DNA from: Rhizopus arrhizus
Taxonomy: Eukaryota > Mucoromycota > Mucoromycetes > Mucorales > Rhizopodaceae
Reading direction: 5' to 3'
Length of the DNA: 64,000 bases
NCBI GenBank assembly: GCA_024220505.1
Contig: JAKZZE010000006.1
Coordinates: 1,612,001-1,676,000 of the forward strand
Under the pieces are notes generated by a model that ran no database searches, was not told the DNA's origin, and saw nothing but the letters and a program-made list of their open reading frames with translations. Positions 38,326-48,439 of the stretch are shown here, piece after piece (position 1 is the first letter of the stretch; every line of letters starts with the position of its first letter). The translations under genes were made by a program, and so were the position numbers.

Positions 38326-39215
38326 TTTCGGTGGCTCCCACACATCTTCCATCGCGGTAATGCTATATATGTCGAAGCTACCAACCATGCAGGAACGTGC
38401 TTATGCTCTACAATCTCAGTTCCTTCTACGCTCCCTTACTCTTCCCGAAGATGCTCTGTTACACCATCTTCTTCCACATATCCGCCAGCCCCGAAGCCAC
38501 TCCCAATGGTACAGACTCTCTAGGTCTCCCATTTGGAAGAGATGCCTCCTCGACCCAGAGTCCCTGGATCGTCGCTCTTTAAAGTCGATACAACGAGACT
38601 ACCATCAAGGCAGCCTCGATAATAAACGTTCCACGCATGCCTCCGTTCTCCTTCAACACTGCCGCCCAACTATCTCTCTCGACCCTGTCCTATGGCTACC
38701 TATGTCCAAGCCTGAAAGAAGTCGTTGCATACGTTGGCGTCTTGGCTGGCTCCCTGGTGGTCGATACAAAGCCTGCCCCCGACACCCTGGCCAACCCTTC
38801 ACAAAAGCCCATACCATTCATTGTCTCCAGATGCACCGTAGACTCATGATGCCCGAAACCATCTCTGACCCATTGTCCTTCCTTTTAAATATGCTACCTA
38901 CCAAGAAACCTCGCTCTCCTAACACAACACTCTCGTGGGCCATTCGCTGGCCAACTATATGCAGAATCCTATATGAACTCGATTACCTATATCACGCTAA
39001 GATCCCACCTACTCCGCCCACTCACCTTGGGCAAGGACTCTTAGAATGGCTACCCTCTTTTCCTTCTCACTAGTGTGTTTTACCCTTGATCCCAAAAGGG
39101 TTTATTTAGTCACCACTATCCTTCCTTTATGAACTGCCTCGGGGGAAAAGATGTAATATTACAATCGTGCGGCCAATAGAGGTTTAATTATTTATAAATA
39201 AAAATCTGTTTAATC
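38326..39215 (+). mobile_element. 5'-truncated non-LTR retrotransposon (LINE) insertion
   Basis: The segment is flanked by an exact 14-bp direct repeat, GTATAGTGAATCTA, at 38312-38325 and 39216-39229, as expected for a target-site duplication from target-primed reverse transcription. An open frame runs from the left junction to a stop at 39073, about 249 codons (38327-39073), with no interruption. It encodes the C-terminal end of a LINE ORF2: YMSKLPTMQERAYALQSQFL, then WRLGWLPGGRYKACPRHPG and MHRRLMMPETISDPLSFLLN. No reverse-transcriptase or endonuclease core remains, so the copy is dead on arrival. Base composition is much richer in G+C than the neighbourhood. An AATAAA lies near the 3' end (about 39196). 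The intact frame and exact duplication point to recent insertion. Confidence 0.88.
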
Positions 39216-39229
39216 GTATAGTGAATCTA

Positions 39230-39372
39230 ACAAGTAATATTGCAGCTAATCAAAATCAATTTCATATTTTCAGAAATGAAATCGTATTTTTGGAAACCAC
39301 CTCACTTGCTTAAAAAGCATGTCGTTCTTGGTACTCGAAAGGTATAAAAGAGTGTGAGTATTTTTTTCTGAT

Positions 39373-39413
<41 letters not shown>

Positions 39414-39797
39414 AATTATTACTCAAAATATCTATCACGTTTATATTAGTCTAACAAAGTTGCCACAAGATTGACTATTGAATTTGAACAAGATCGGTGA
39501 AGTTGAATTGTAATCCACTTATTATGATGCCTTTCTGTTTGAAATTATTACTGATCAAGATCGAAATATAAATCATCATGTGAAGAAAAAACTGATATCT
39601 GATCCTATAATATTTGGTACTTATATGAAAATAGTAAGAAGTCAATAGCTAGCAACTACTGTTTATAAAGTAAGAAAAAGGAAAGAAATTAATAATTTAG
39701 AATGAACCTTGGATTATAATATTTGCCTATTAATTGTATAGTCTGACATGGGCTGGACTGGGATCAAATAATGAAGTAATAAATAAAGACATCATTA
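39230..39797. other. Spacer with 39-nt poly-T tract
   Basis: Contains an unbroken T run at 39374-39412. The sequence TTTCAGAAATGAAATCG near 39269 resembles the arm of the 38.2-kb hairpin element. No gene is seen. Confidence 0.5.
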
Positions 39798-40367
39798 ATG
39801 ACCAAACACGACAGAACGGACGCTATCATCTCAACACTGATGCAGCACGATTTTGGTTACCCTGTTAGTTTTGGTGAGGTCAAACCTGACAATAACTCTA
39901 CAACCAAACACTCTCTTTGTATGGATATTCTTCGCCTGGGGATCGCCTCCAATAGGACAATCGATAAATGGCACTTGAGTGGTTGTCTCGCCTTTATGAT
40001 CAACGGCTTCTACATCTCTTTCTTTCTTGTCCGAAAGCAGCATGAAAACTTGTACACGATGACCGAAATTGCTGCTATGACTGTTGCCTCCTCTCTGGCA
40101 GGGTTTCTCACGTTTGCCTCGCTCAAGAACCTTGATGTGTTGTCCAAAGTTAGCTGCTGTTTTTGGAATCATTGCAATGTTAGTGAACCTCTCAATTTTG
40201 AATCAAGTGATACTGATGACGGTTTTATGGTCCCAATCTCGAGCTTGTATACTCTCATTGATAAGTCACGTAACGATATTGAATATCCCGTTTGTTCCCA
40301 TCCCTTTTGTGATACAGTCTTAATTCCACTCTATCACATATTCCTCACTCTAATCCACATGATATGA
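39798..40367 (+). CDS. Hypothetical protein with PD-(D/E)XK-nuclease-like signature, probably transposon-associated
   Basis: A 189-codon open frame from ATG 39798, with an in-frame stop just upstream (39780). The N-terminal part reads RTDAIISTLMQHDFGYPVSF then GEVKPD: an Asp, a hydrophobic strand and an E-x-K on the next strand, the core layout of the PD-(D/E)XK nuclease fold. After it come a mixed helical part and a Cys/Ser-rich C-terminus. Proteins with a GEVKP block of this type are, to my memory, numerous and repeated in mucoralean genomes; this one lies in a nest of repeats. The first ATG may not be the real N-terminus if exons are missing. Catalysis is not shown. Confidence 0.5.
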   Translation: MTKHDRTDAIISTLMQHDFGYPVSFGEVKPDNNSTTKHSLCMDILRLGIASNRTIDKWHLSGCLAFMINGFYISFFLVRKQHENLYTMTEIAAMTVASSLAGFLTFASLKNLDVLSKVSCCFWNHCNVSEPLNFESSDTDDGFMVPISSLYTLIDKSRNDIEYPVCSHPFCDTVLIPLYHIFLTLIHMI

Positions 40368-41771
40368 AATAAAAACAAGTTTTATTGTTTTGAAGACAAC
40401 TCAGTACAAACAAAGAGAGCGTAAAGAAGAGAGAGCATTAGGATCAAAAAATGGTAGGCAAAGACGGTGAATTCATATTTTCGACTGGCAAGAATTACGA
40501 CATAATTTCTTAGCAAGTGATGTGTCTTCTGAAAATACGACTTTTATTTTTAAAAATATAAAATTTGTTTTGATTGGACAGCGATATCGAATTTGATTGT
40601 CCTGTGCCATCATTTTTAGTTCGACAGCGACATCACTCTTGATTGGTTGCGACATTGCTTGTATTTCGGGAGAAAATATGAAGGTACTTTAGTATACTTC
40701 TATTAAATCTCAGAAAATACCAAATATAGTATTTCCTAAAATGAAATTGTGCAGGCGCCAAACAAGGCTAGAGAGAACTTAGTGCTTTGGAACTGGGTTG
40801 ATAAAATATCAGTGATTATCTAAGAACTCGATCCTGTGGGACATAATCGGCATCAACAATTCAAAGTGACAATTTTGTGATGGGCCCACTATTGTTTAAT
40901 ATGACATGACATTCTTATTTTTAGCACAAGTAAATGAAACATTAATGGGTGCGCTTCAGGCATTAATCAGGAATATTCTTTATTATAATTGTATTTTTAT
41001 GATTGCAGCAGCAAGCATTCTAAAAATTCAATGAGTATTTCTTATTAAACAAATGAAGTGTAGAATGAGCATATAAAATAGTAATAGAGCTTACTTTATT
41101 TTGTTGAGTGCTGCCTGGTTGACCGTAGCTTTATTATTTCCTGTACAATCGGAAATTGATGTCTCTGATTGCACATTTTACTTTATAAAATATTTTCGTA
41201 TGAATATTTTATTACATGTTGTCACGTTAAATCCTAACTTCATCTTTATTAACATATTGCTTGCCAAACAAGGGATTAAAGTAGAACAATCGATGAAATA
41301 ATAAATACACAAAAATGAGGTTGCTCCCATTTTTTGTCTATGTTACACTATCATATGAGAATTGCTAATTTGGTTCTGATTTGTTATTACGCAGGGCAGT
41401 AGGGTCTGAAGGCCTTTTTCTAAGAATGAAAAGCCAATTTCAAAGATCACACAAGCCGAAAAAAAATCATACAAGATTTTCTCCACATGCTAGCCTTCTG
41501 TACTCTATGTAGAATCTTTTGTTAATGAACCTATGCACGCATTCGTTCATTACTCTAAAAAATGTCGAAAGTATCATAGTGTGTGCTGATTTAAGAAAAG
41601 TGTGGATATATACAGCCACATGCAGAAAGAAAACAAATCTAAAGGAAAAATCCGGATGGAATATTATACTCTGTACCGTAAATAAACTGCGCAATTTTTT
41701 TGTATAAATAGACACTGTTGATTTGACATCTGATCTTTGCTTTTCATTTACACTTGTACTATAATTGAATT
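40368..41771. other. Repeat-rich spacer
   Basis: Holds a degenerate inverted repeat: TTCATATTTTC at 40469-40479 faces GAAAATATGAA at 40672-40682, and between them lie two related GACAGCGAYATC units (about 40578 and 40622). A second small palindrome, GAAAATAC...GTATTTCC, is at about 40713-40735. These look like decayed MITE ends. No gene is supported. Confidence 0.4.
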
Positions 41772-43937
41772 ATGCTAGGCAAAATAAAGTATAACCATAG
41801 CCGTAAATCTAGCCAAAGTTCCGCGAGTGTCGTATCAACATGTCAGACATCCAATATAACTCTTTATGATGCTTTAAAAGATCCAACATTATTGCATTCA
41901 TTTGAATTCTACTTGAAAAAGCATTGGTCTCAAGAGTACTTGATGTTTATAAAAGCTGTCAATCAGTTAAGACATGAGGCTGGTCAATTAAAAGATATAG
42001 AAGATATGCTTCTTAGGTAATTCATCATAATTTCTCTATTCTTTGTCTTATTTGTTTATTTCTGATTAGGATATATCACAATTTCATAGAAACAGATTCG
42101 CCTATGGAACTAAATGTCACTACTAAAAAAGAAGTCGAGGACAAATTGAATTCTCTTCAATGGGCTGTCATTAGTCGCGAGGATGCCATAGATATTTTGA
42201 ATAGCACAGAACAAGAAGTTTTAGCATCACTTGTACGTATGATATAAGGAATGATTAACTTCAAATTCGAAGCTAAACAGGCTCTTTATTTTAGCATATT
42301 AAGTTTTCCGAATTTCTTGGCACATCTCTAGCGGCCGTAAGGTATATCTGTATATATACATATATTTGCAGCATGTAGTTTAATTCACGTAACATTTTTA
42401 AAGCTCACAACAAAGCAAATATACGAAGAACCAAGTAAAAATCAAAAACGCGTAGTAATCATAGGAGGAGGATTCACGGTAATATCGTGAACTATAACAT
42501 GCCATATATTTATTTATTAACAAATTTAACTGTATAGGGTTTCACAGTGGCCTCTATTTTGGATCCTATGTCTAGATTTCATGTAACCTTAATAGATGCA
42601 AAAGGTCTTTACATCATTAAACACACTTTTTAAGACTTTTCTAACCGGTACTAAATTACATAGACTCTTTTGAATATACCCCTGGAATAGTTTCAAAAAT
42701 AGTAAATCCTGAAAGATCTACTTCTCTGAGGTTCACGCATGAATCATATGTTAACAATGGAAAAGTTATTATTGGATATGCAAAAGACATAACTGATGAC
42801 GCAAAATGTGTTAAAGTAAATAATGAAAAGGTAAAAATACTCTTTCTTAAAAGTGCACAAGATTCATTAGAATTTCTTAGGTACCTTTTGATTATTTGGT
42901 TCTCTGCACTGGCACTTCATATGCAAACCAGCTCAAATCAACTGATTCATCTTCCATGTACAGAACAGCAAATTTGAAAAAAATGTCCCATGATATCTCT
43001 CATGCTAAAAAAGTTCTCATTGTTGGAGCAGGCCTCGTAGGATGTGAACTTGCTGCTGCTATTAGACAAAAATCTTTATCTCGATCGTCTTTGGATACAA
43101 AAGTTGTGCTGGTCGATTCTCTTTCTGAAGTACTTCATAGATTTCCCAAAAAGCAAAGACAACGAGCACATAATTTCCTTACAAATATTGGTGTTGAAAT
43201 CATTCTGAACGAAAGGATCACTGCCATTAATACTGAGGATAATGATGAAACTTATTATGGATCAAGCGGTCGCGTCTATTCTCGTAAAGATTTCGTTGTG
43301 TTGTTAGCAACAGGTGTTAAGGTGAACACGGATATTATTTTTAATAGTACGAATGAATCTTGTTTGGACATCTGTTTGGATAGCCATGGTTATATTCGTG
43401 TCAAGCCAACACTTCAAATCGAACATTGGAAATATAACCACATATTCGCTGGTGGGGATATCACAAATGTTGTGGAAGAGAAAACAGCATATGCTGCTAC
43501 TATTGCTGGTGTTTGCATTGCAAGAAACATATGCCGACTCGAAAAAGGAAAGAAGCCACTGGACCAAGGAACAAAAGGCTTAATAGCTCCTCCAGCAAAA
43601 CCACTTCATGGTATAACTTCCCAAGGTGGCATTGGTAAAAGTATGTTTAGCACGTTAATTTTTTTTAAAAAAATCTAACTGACTTATTTCATAAACAGAG
43701 AGTCTCAACTCGCTTGAAAGACACCTTTCGTTCTTAAATCCCACATGGGAAGCGTTGAAATATTTCAATGAAAAACAATACTTCAAAATTGTAAGGAGCA
43801 AAAAACTCAACATTATTGGTCGAACACCAAAAACACTAGAGGCACCTGTAACCTTACAAAAAGAGAAAAAACCAACGCCTGCTTGTTCTCAAGAATCCTT
43901 AGAAATCATTGCAGATGAAAACCAACCACTTATATAA
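41772..43937 (+). CDS. RGS domain fused to an AIF/FSP1-like FAD-NAD(P)H oxidoreductase
   Basis: Eight exons (41772-42016, 42070-42232, 42295-42336, 42404-42478, 42538-42604, 42664-42830, 42881-43640, 43699-43937) join in exact phase to 585 residues. Residues about 30-150 form a regulator-of-G-protein-signalling domain: TLYDALKDPTLLHSFEFYLK, then WSQEYLMFIKAVNQLRHE and HIKFSEFLGTSLAA. From about 165 begins a two-dinucleotide-binding oxidoreductase: FAD fold KRVVIIGGGFTGFTVASIL, NAD fold KVLIVGAGLVGCELAAAI, FAD-contacting YNHIFAGGDITN near 443. This resembles AIFM2/FSP1 and type-2 NADH dehydrogenase relatives. No Met lies between the RGS domain and the GGGFTG motif, so the second half has no start of its own in this frame. 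RGS domains speed GTP hydrolysis on G-alpha; the oxidoreductase would reduce quinones or similar acceptors. How they cooperate is unknown. Confidence 0.85.
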
Positions 43938-44035
43938 AACTAATTGAAATAATAAATCATAATAACTTTTTTTTATTTTGTGCTCTGCTTTATACATTCA
44001 TTAAACTATCGTATGAAGCAACTTTTTGGTATTTA

Positions 44036-44900
44036 TTAATAATCACGTCTATCATGAGAATCGCGTCGCTCTCTTTTGTAATCAGAATAATCGCGTTCAT
44101 CACCATGTGGTTGTCTTTTTCCTCTTCTTTCTTCATCTTCATGCCTCATTTCTTCTTTTCTTTTCTCTCGAATATCCATTCTTTGTCCCTCGTATAACTC
44201 TTGTCTTAATGCACGCGTAGGATGTTTCAAGTGCATAAAGTTACAAAATCCTCCACGATTACACTCCGCTATTTCATGTTGTCTACAACAAGCTTCTCTA
44301 AAATCAGTCACTGGTGATAACTCGGCATATAGAGGGCGCCCTAACACAATATAAGCAATGAATTTTACCTAAAATCGCTATTACTTTACCTGCGTAAAAT
44401 CTATTATTTAAGCTTTCAACAGCATTTCCTGCAGATTCTTCCAACCTGAATTGGCAATAGACATTGCCCACCAAGTGGTCACCTACATTGTCACAAACAA
44501 CCATTTCTTCTACTTCACCAAATTTGGCAAGTTCCATAAAAACATCTTCATAAAACAAGTCGAAATCTTCCTGGAGTTGATTTTCTGTCAGATGGAAATT
44601 AGGATCGTGTGCAGGATTTTTGTACATGTTTGCAATCAAAAGAGTTTGTGAGAAAGTAGGTTTAACATGTTTTCTAGAACAACGATCACCGTGACGACAA
44701 GCGCCAATCTAATAGTAAAATAGTAATTAGTATAAAGCTGCAAGATAAAGAGGAAAGAATCGCTATTACCTTGAAATAAAACGAACAGTTTACTCTATTC
44801 ATCAATTGTGTAAATTAGCTACATTTTTCTAAATGATATATTAAAATTATGCTTACTTGTCTTTTTCTGTACCGTAAATGCTTGCAAGATATTCAGCCAT
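44036..44900 (-). CDS. U2AF1: U2AF small subunit (U2AF35), 3' splice-site recognition factor
   Basis: Four exons (44900-44857, 44794-44770, 44708-44390, 44340-44036) give 230 residues. [15 protein letters not shown], then zinc finger 1 ([20 protein letters not shown]), the UHM-type RRM with [19 protein letters not shown] and [14 protein letters not shown], then [20 protein letters not shown] and zinc finger 2 ending [12 protein letters not shown]. The tail is rich in Arg, Asp and Glu ([10 protein letters not shown]) in place of a long RS domain. U2AF35 binds the AG of the 3' splice site beside U2AF65. Upstream, a 5'-leader intron with a strong TTCTTTCTTTTTCAG acceptor is predicted (about 44977-44921); the exon before it also reads open in the same frame (CITCHPGGLVFPFRYVPEKP), discussed as a finding. 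Confidence 0.93.
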
Positions 44901-47689
44901 TTCTGTTTGTTTTAACTTCTGAAAAAGAAAGAATATAAATATCCAACTGCGGTGCTTAATATTCCTTCTCACCTGTGGTTTTTCTGGAACATACCGAAAA
45001 GGAAACACCAAGCCACCAGGATGACAAGTGATACATCGCGTCTAGTTTCCATAAACGGCATATAGCTACTTACACAAATCGAAAATACTATAATCTGATT
45101 GGTAGTTCAACTTTTGTTTAATAAAACGAATACTGTTCAAATTTGGTTTATGAATGGATGCTATAGTGCTTGATAATACTACAGATTTAAAAGAGTAGTG
45201 TCTAAAGTAAAAATGTTGAAAGTATCTTATGATTTATACCTTTTTACTAAAGGATTTAATTCGACCGATTTTATTTGATTTAGACTAAATGACTTAGGAA
45301 AAAAGGCACTCATAAAGAAATCAAGGTATTTCTGGACAAAGTATATACTAACGTGTTTACGTTACGGTTTATGCAAAACACTTGAAGTGCATATGTTGTA
45401 TTAAATCTTTGCTTGATATAAAAGAACAGCGTTTAATATGCGATTTGCAAAAATCTGCGCTTCTGTACCCAATGGCTTTCCTTGTGTTAGTTTTCTGGAA
45501 GTTTCTGAAATTGCTGATGTATATTAGTTGCTGATATTCAGCTTTCTTGGGTCTGTGCTCATGGTTGTACCAACAATATTATATGTTTCCAGATATGGAT
45601 TTCATAATCTTTGGCACGTTCAGTTTGATTAGAACAACCATACCATGCTACAACCACTCCCTTTTTGGTTTCTTGCTACCTCCTAATAAATGGTATTTTT
45701 TCTCTCTCCATTCCGCTGCTTTGATGTTCTGCATATAGCAATAACTATTACACAATCATCTAGCGTTAGCATCCAAATTTCACCATTCAAACCTAGACCT
45801 ATCTACTTTGTTTTGCTGTCGAATATGTCTTACCATTAATGAATATGCATTTTTTTTCTTAATAGGCTACCGTGTCAAAATGTAAATATTAGAAAAAGGT
45901 TTTGGGTTCGACGTATTTAAATTTACGATCCTAAAATCCTCCCAATATCTGGTTTGTCATAGCCACTAAAGAATTAGCATCCTCGACCTGCCTTTTACTT
46001 TTATATAAAAAATTCAAAGCTTTAGGCAGTTGATTTCAACAGCTTTACTCTATTTTTGGTGGTATTTTTGAGCTCAACGGACTATTGTACCTCAGTAGTC
46101 CAAAAGTTTGTAAGATTTAAATCAACTTGTGGAGAGTTCCCATCATAACCTTATCCAGTGAGGTATAGATAGCCTGGCATACTTTGTAGCTATAAACCTT
46201 AATGTGATTAGATGCAGAATTTCCGTCATTAAAAGGAAGCTGTACGTATAGTAATAAGCTCAAGATATGTTCAGCGAATGTTCTCTTATACATATTGACT
46301 TTTTAATGTCCTAGAGTTGATCTGAAAGCCATTGATGTTGTTTTCTTCAAAGATCCATTATAGAAAGATGTGTAAAATGGAATGGGAGTGTCATGAACCA
46401 AGTATATCTTTCGATGCTTGTGACGCCATCGCGCTCATTGAAGAGAAAAATGATGAATATTGAAAACGAAAGTCTGACAACAAAGTCAACCCTATATCTT
46501 GCTTCAGAAAGAGAAGCACATCGTGCAAAACTTGGAACGCTGGCTGAGTAAAAGCAGTAAATCTAAAGTGACTTTTTATCATAGATCTGTAAGCATTTGG
46601 AGTTTATTTTTGTTTGCACAGGTGTGAGTCTTAATGGATAGAGAAATTTATTCTGAGGTAACAAAAAAAGTAGCGCACTTAAACAAGGTAATCTTTAGTT
46701 CCATGCAGAGTATGTCGGCATATAGAAGTATAGACCCATTAGTATATTCAATTTAATAAAATAGTCTAATGAATAAGAATTGTTTATATGAATTATGCAT
46801 AGAAACGCATAGTTGTAGACAGTGTTTAGCCATTCGCACAATATATAGGATATTTTGCCAATCGCGTAGTGCATAGATTGATATCTACACTGTGAAAAAT
46901 ATATAAATTTTAGACATATATTACTAAATAAAACAGGACTCATACTCAGATATAGTGGCAACATCAAGTTTGAAGTAGCTTTATAAGAATGGAAACGATC
47001 AGAAGCACAAAGACGATTTGAAACTAACGCAGTAGTAATATAAATTGCGCACGAACACAGACATTTTCAACCACCTCATTTGATATTATTCAATAAAATT
47101 TAGCAAGCAGATATTTGTGGATTTTGTAAGTGAATGTCGATGTTTTAGTAAACGAAGGGTATTCGATGGTTAATTTCTAACTTTTTGACAAGGTAACTCT
47201 AATTATTTGTACACACTGAATTTGGCAAAAGATGACGTGCATATCATACCTCTGCTTTCTTAGCGCGTGGTACTTAAAGATTGATATGTTCAAGCAAATA
47301 TTATATTGTCTCCTTGAATTGAAAATATTTTTTTTAATAAGGATAATTATATGTATCTTAGTTTTCTAGATCGTCGAATAAAAAAGCATCGATGATTCTT
47401 TGAAAGAAATCTAGGTAAAAAAAGCTCAATGCAATATTTGTAAGCTCGTATTAGTGCCTTTTCTTTGCAAAATCAAGATGTTTCAAAATAAGCAAGATAA
47501 AGTACATTCTAAAATTGTATACTGATGTACTATGGTTTTCATACTTCTATATAAGTATTAAAGAGCTAGTGGAGGATAGATCGCACCTCCTCAAGGTCTG
47601 AATCCTTATTTGTCTAGTAAGGTAAAAAGGAAAAGTATTTTAATTAAAGATTTCACTTGGACAATTATCTGTTCATGTAAATAGTGAAA
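44901..47689. other. U2AF35 upstream region and 2.6-kb spacer
   Basis: Just upstream of U2AF35 lies the predicted leader intron and exon (about 44921-45050). Beyond about 45100 the sequence is AT-rich with no recognisable gene; frames of about 60-90 codons at 45547, 46391 and 46695 match nothing. Confidence 0.4.
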
Positions 47690-48371
47690 TACTACATTTG
47701 GCAGTCGAAAACAATTGTACAGTCATATTCGTAAACTACTCCTTGGTTCCTGAAGTGAAGTTCCTGTTTGCAGTTGAAGAATGCTTTCAGTTTCGCAATG
47801 GGGTTTAGATACTGAGAATGCAAAGAAATTTTCCTTCGATCCCAACTCCATCACTATCGCTGGCAATTCTGTAGGAGGAAACTTAGCTACAAGTTTAATC
47901 AGTAAATGCTTAAATATTAAGTGCAAGGGCTGAAATTAACCTATATGCATTTTATTATAGTCTTTGCTAAACAAAGAGATTCGGAAAATATCATCAAATG
48001 CCAAGAGTTGCATTATCCTATAGTTGATGCAGCAAGTGAAAGAGATTCATATAAAGACATTGGTCCAAAAGGTCATTTAAACAAGCGATGAGGGCATCAA
48101 AAATTCATTGGCATTCCATATTAAATCTATTGTGAATAAATTCCGTGGTCTTCCTCCAGCGTTTGTTTTCATTACAAACATGGATGCTCTTCGTGACAAA
48201 GATGGAGAGTATACTCGTAAAATCGCTCTTGTAGGTGTTCATGCATCTGCCATGAGAGCCTTACATACGCTTCACGGCTGTATGTCCATATCTGACTTGC
48301 TCTGTGAAGAAACATACAACTTGATTGACTCTACTACAGACTATCTCTGCAGAACTTTAATTAACACATAA
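47690..48371 (+). pseudogene. Decayed alpha/beta-hydrolase (HSL-type) copy
   Basis: A degenerate relative of the intact hydrolase at 62.3-63.4 kb. Recognisable parts: CTVIFVNYSLVPEVKFLFAV and EECF near 47720-47790, then after a frameshift (about 47795) DTENAKKFSFDPNSITIAGN and SVGGNLATSLI around 47870. An intron sits at the same position as in the intact gene, followed by AKQRDSENIIKCQELHYPIV. A premature TGA (about 48090) comes next, and about 30 codons are missing before GLPPAFVFITNMDALRD and the end at 48371. The first two exons (N-terminus and GGG loop) were not found. The retained intron means it arose by DNA duplication, not through mRNA. The nucleophile elbow GxSxGG survives but the gene cannot make a whole enzyme. 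Confidence 0.82.
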
Positions 48372-48439
48372 ATAAGAAAAGTCCAAATAGATCGATTTAT
48401 ATTATTTGTCATGTAATGGTAATAAAAATGCGTCTTTAT

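Noticed and set aside
41772..43937. Possibility that the RGS and oxidoreductase parts are two adjacent genes
   Set aside because: All seven introns keep phase, the join exons are 42 and 75 nt long with proper splice sites, and the second part has no start Met before its first nucleotide-binding motif.
45895..45930. GGTTCGA-like string that could be a tRNA T-arm
   Set aside because: No acceptor stem or D-arm partner at the right distance; no tRNA cloverleaf found here or elsewhere in the window.
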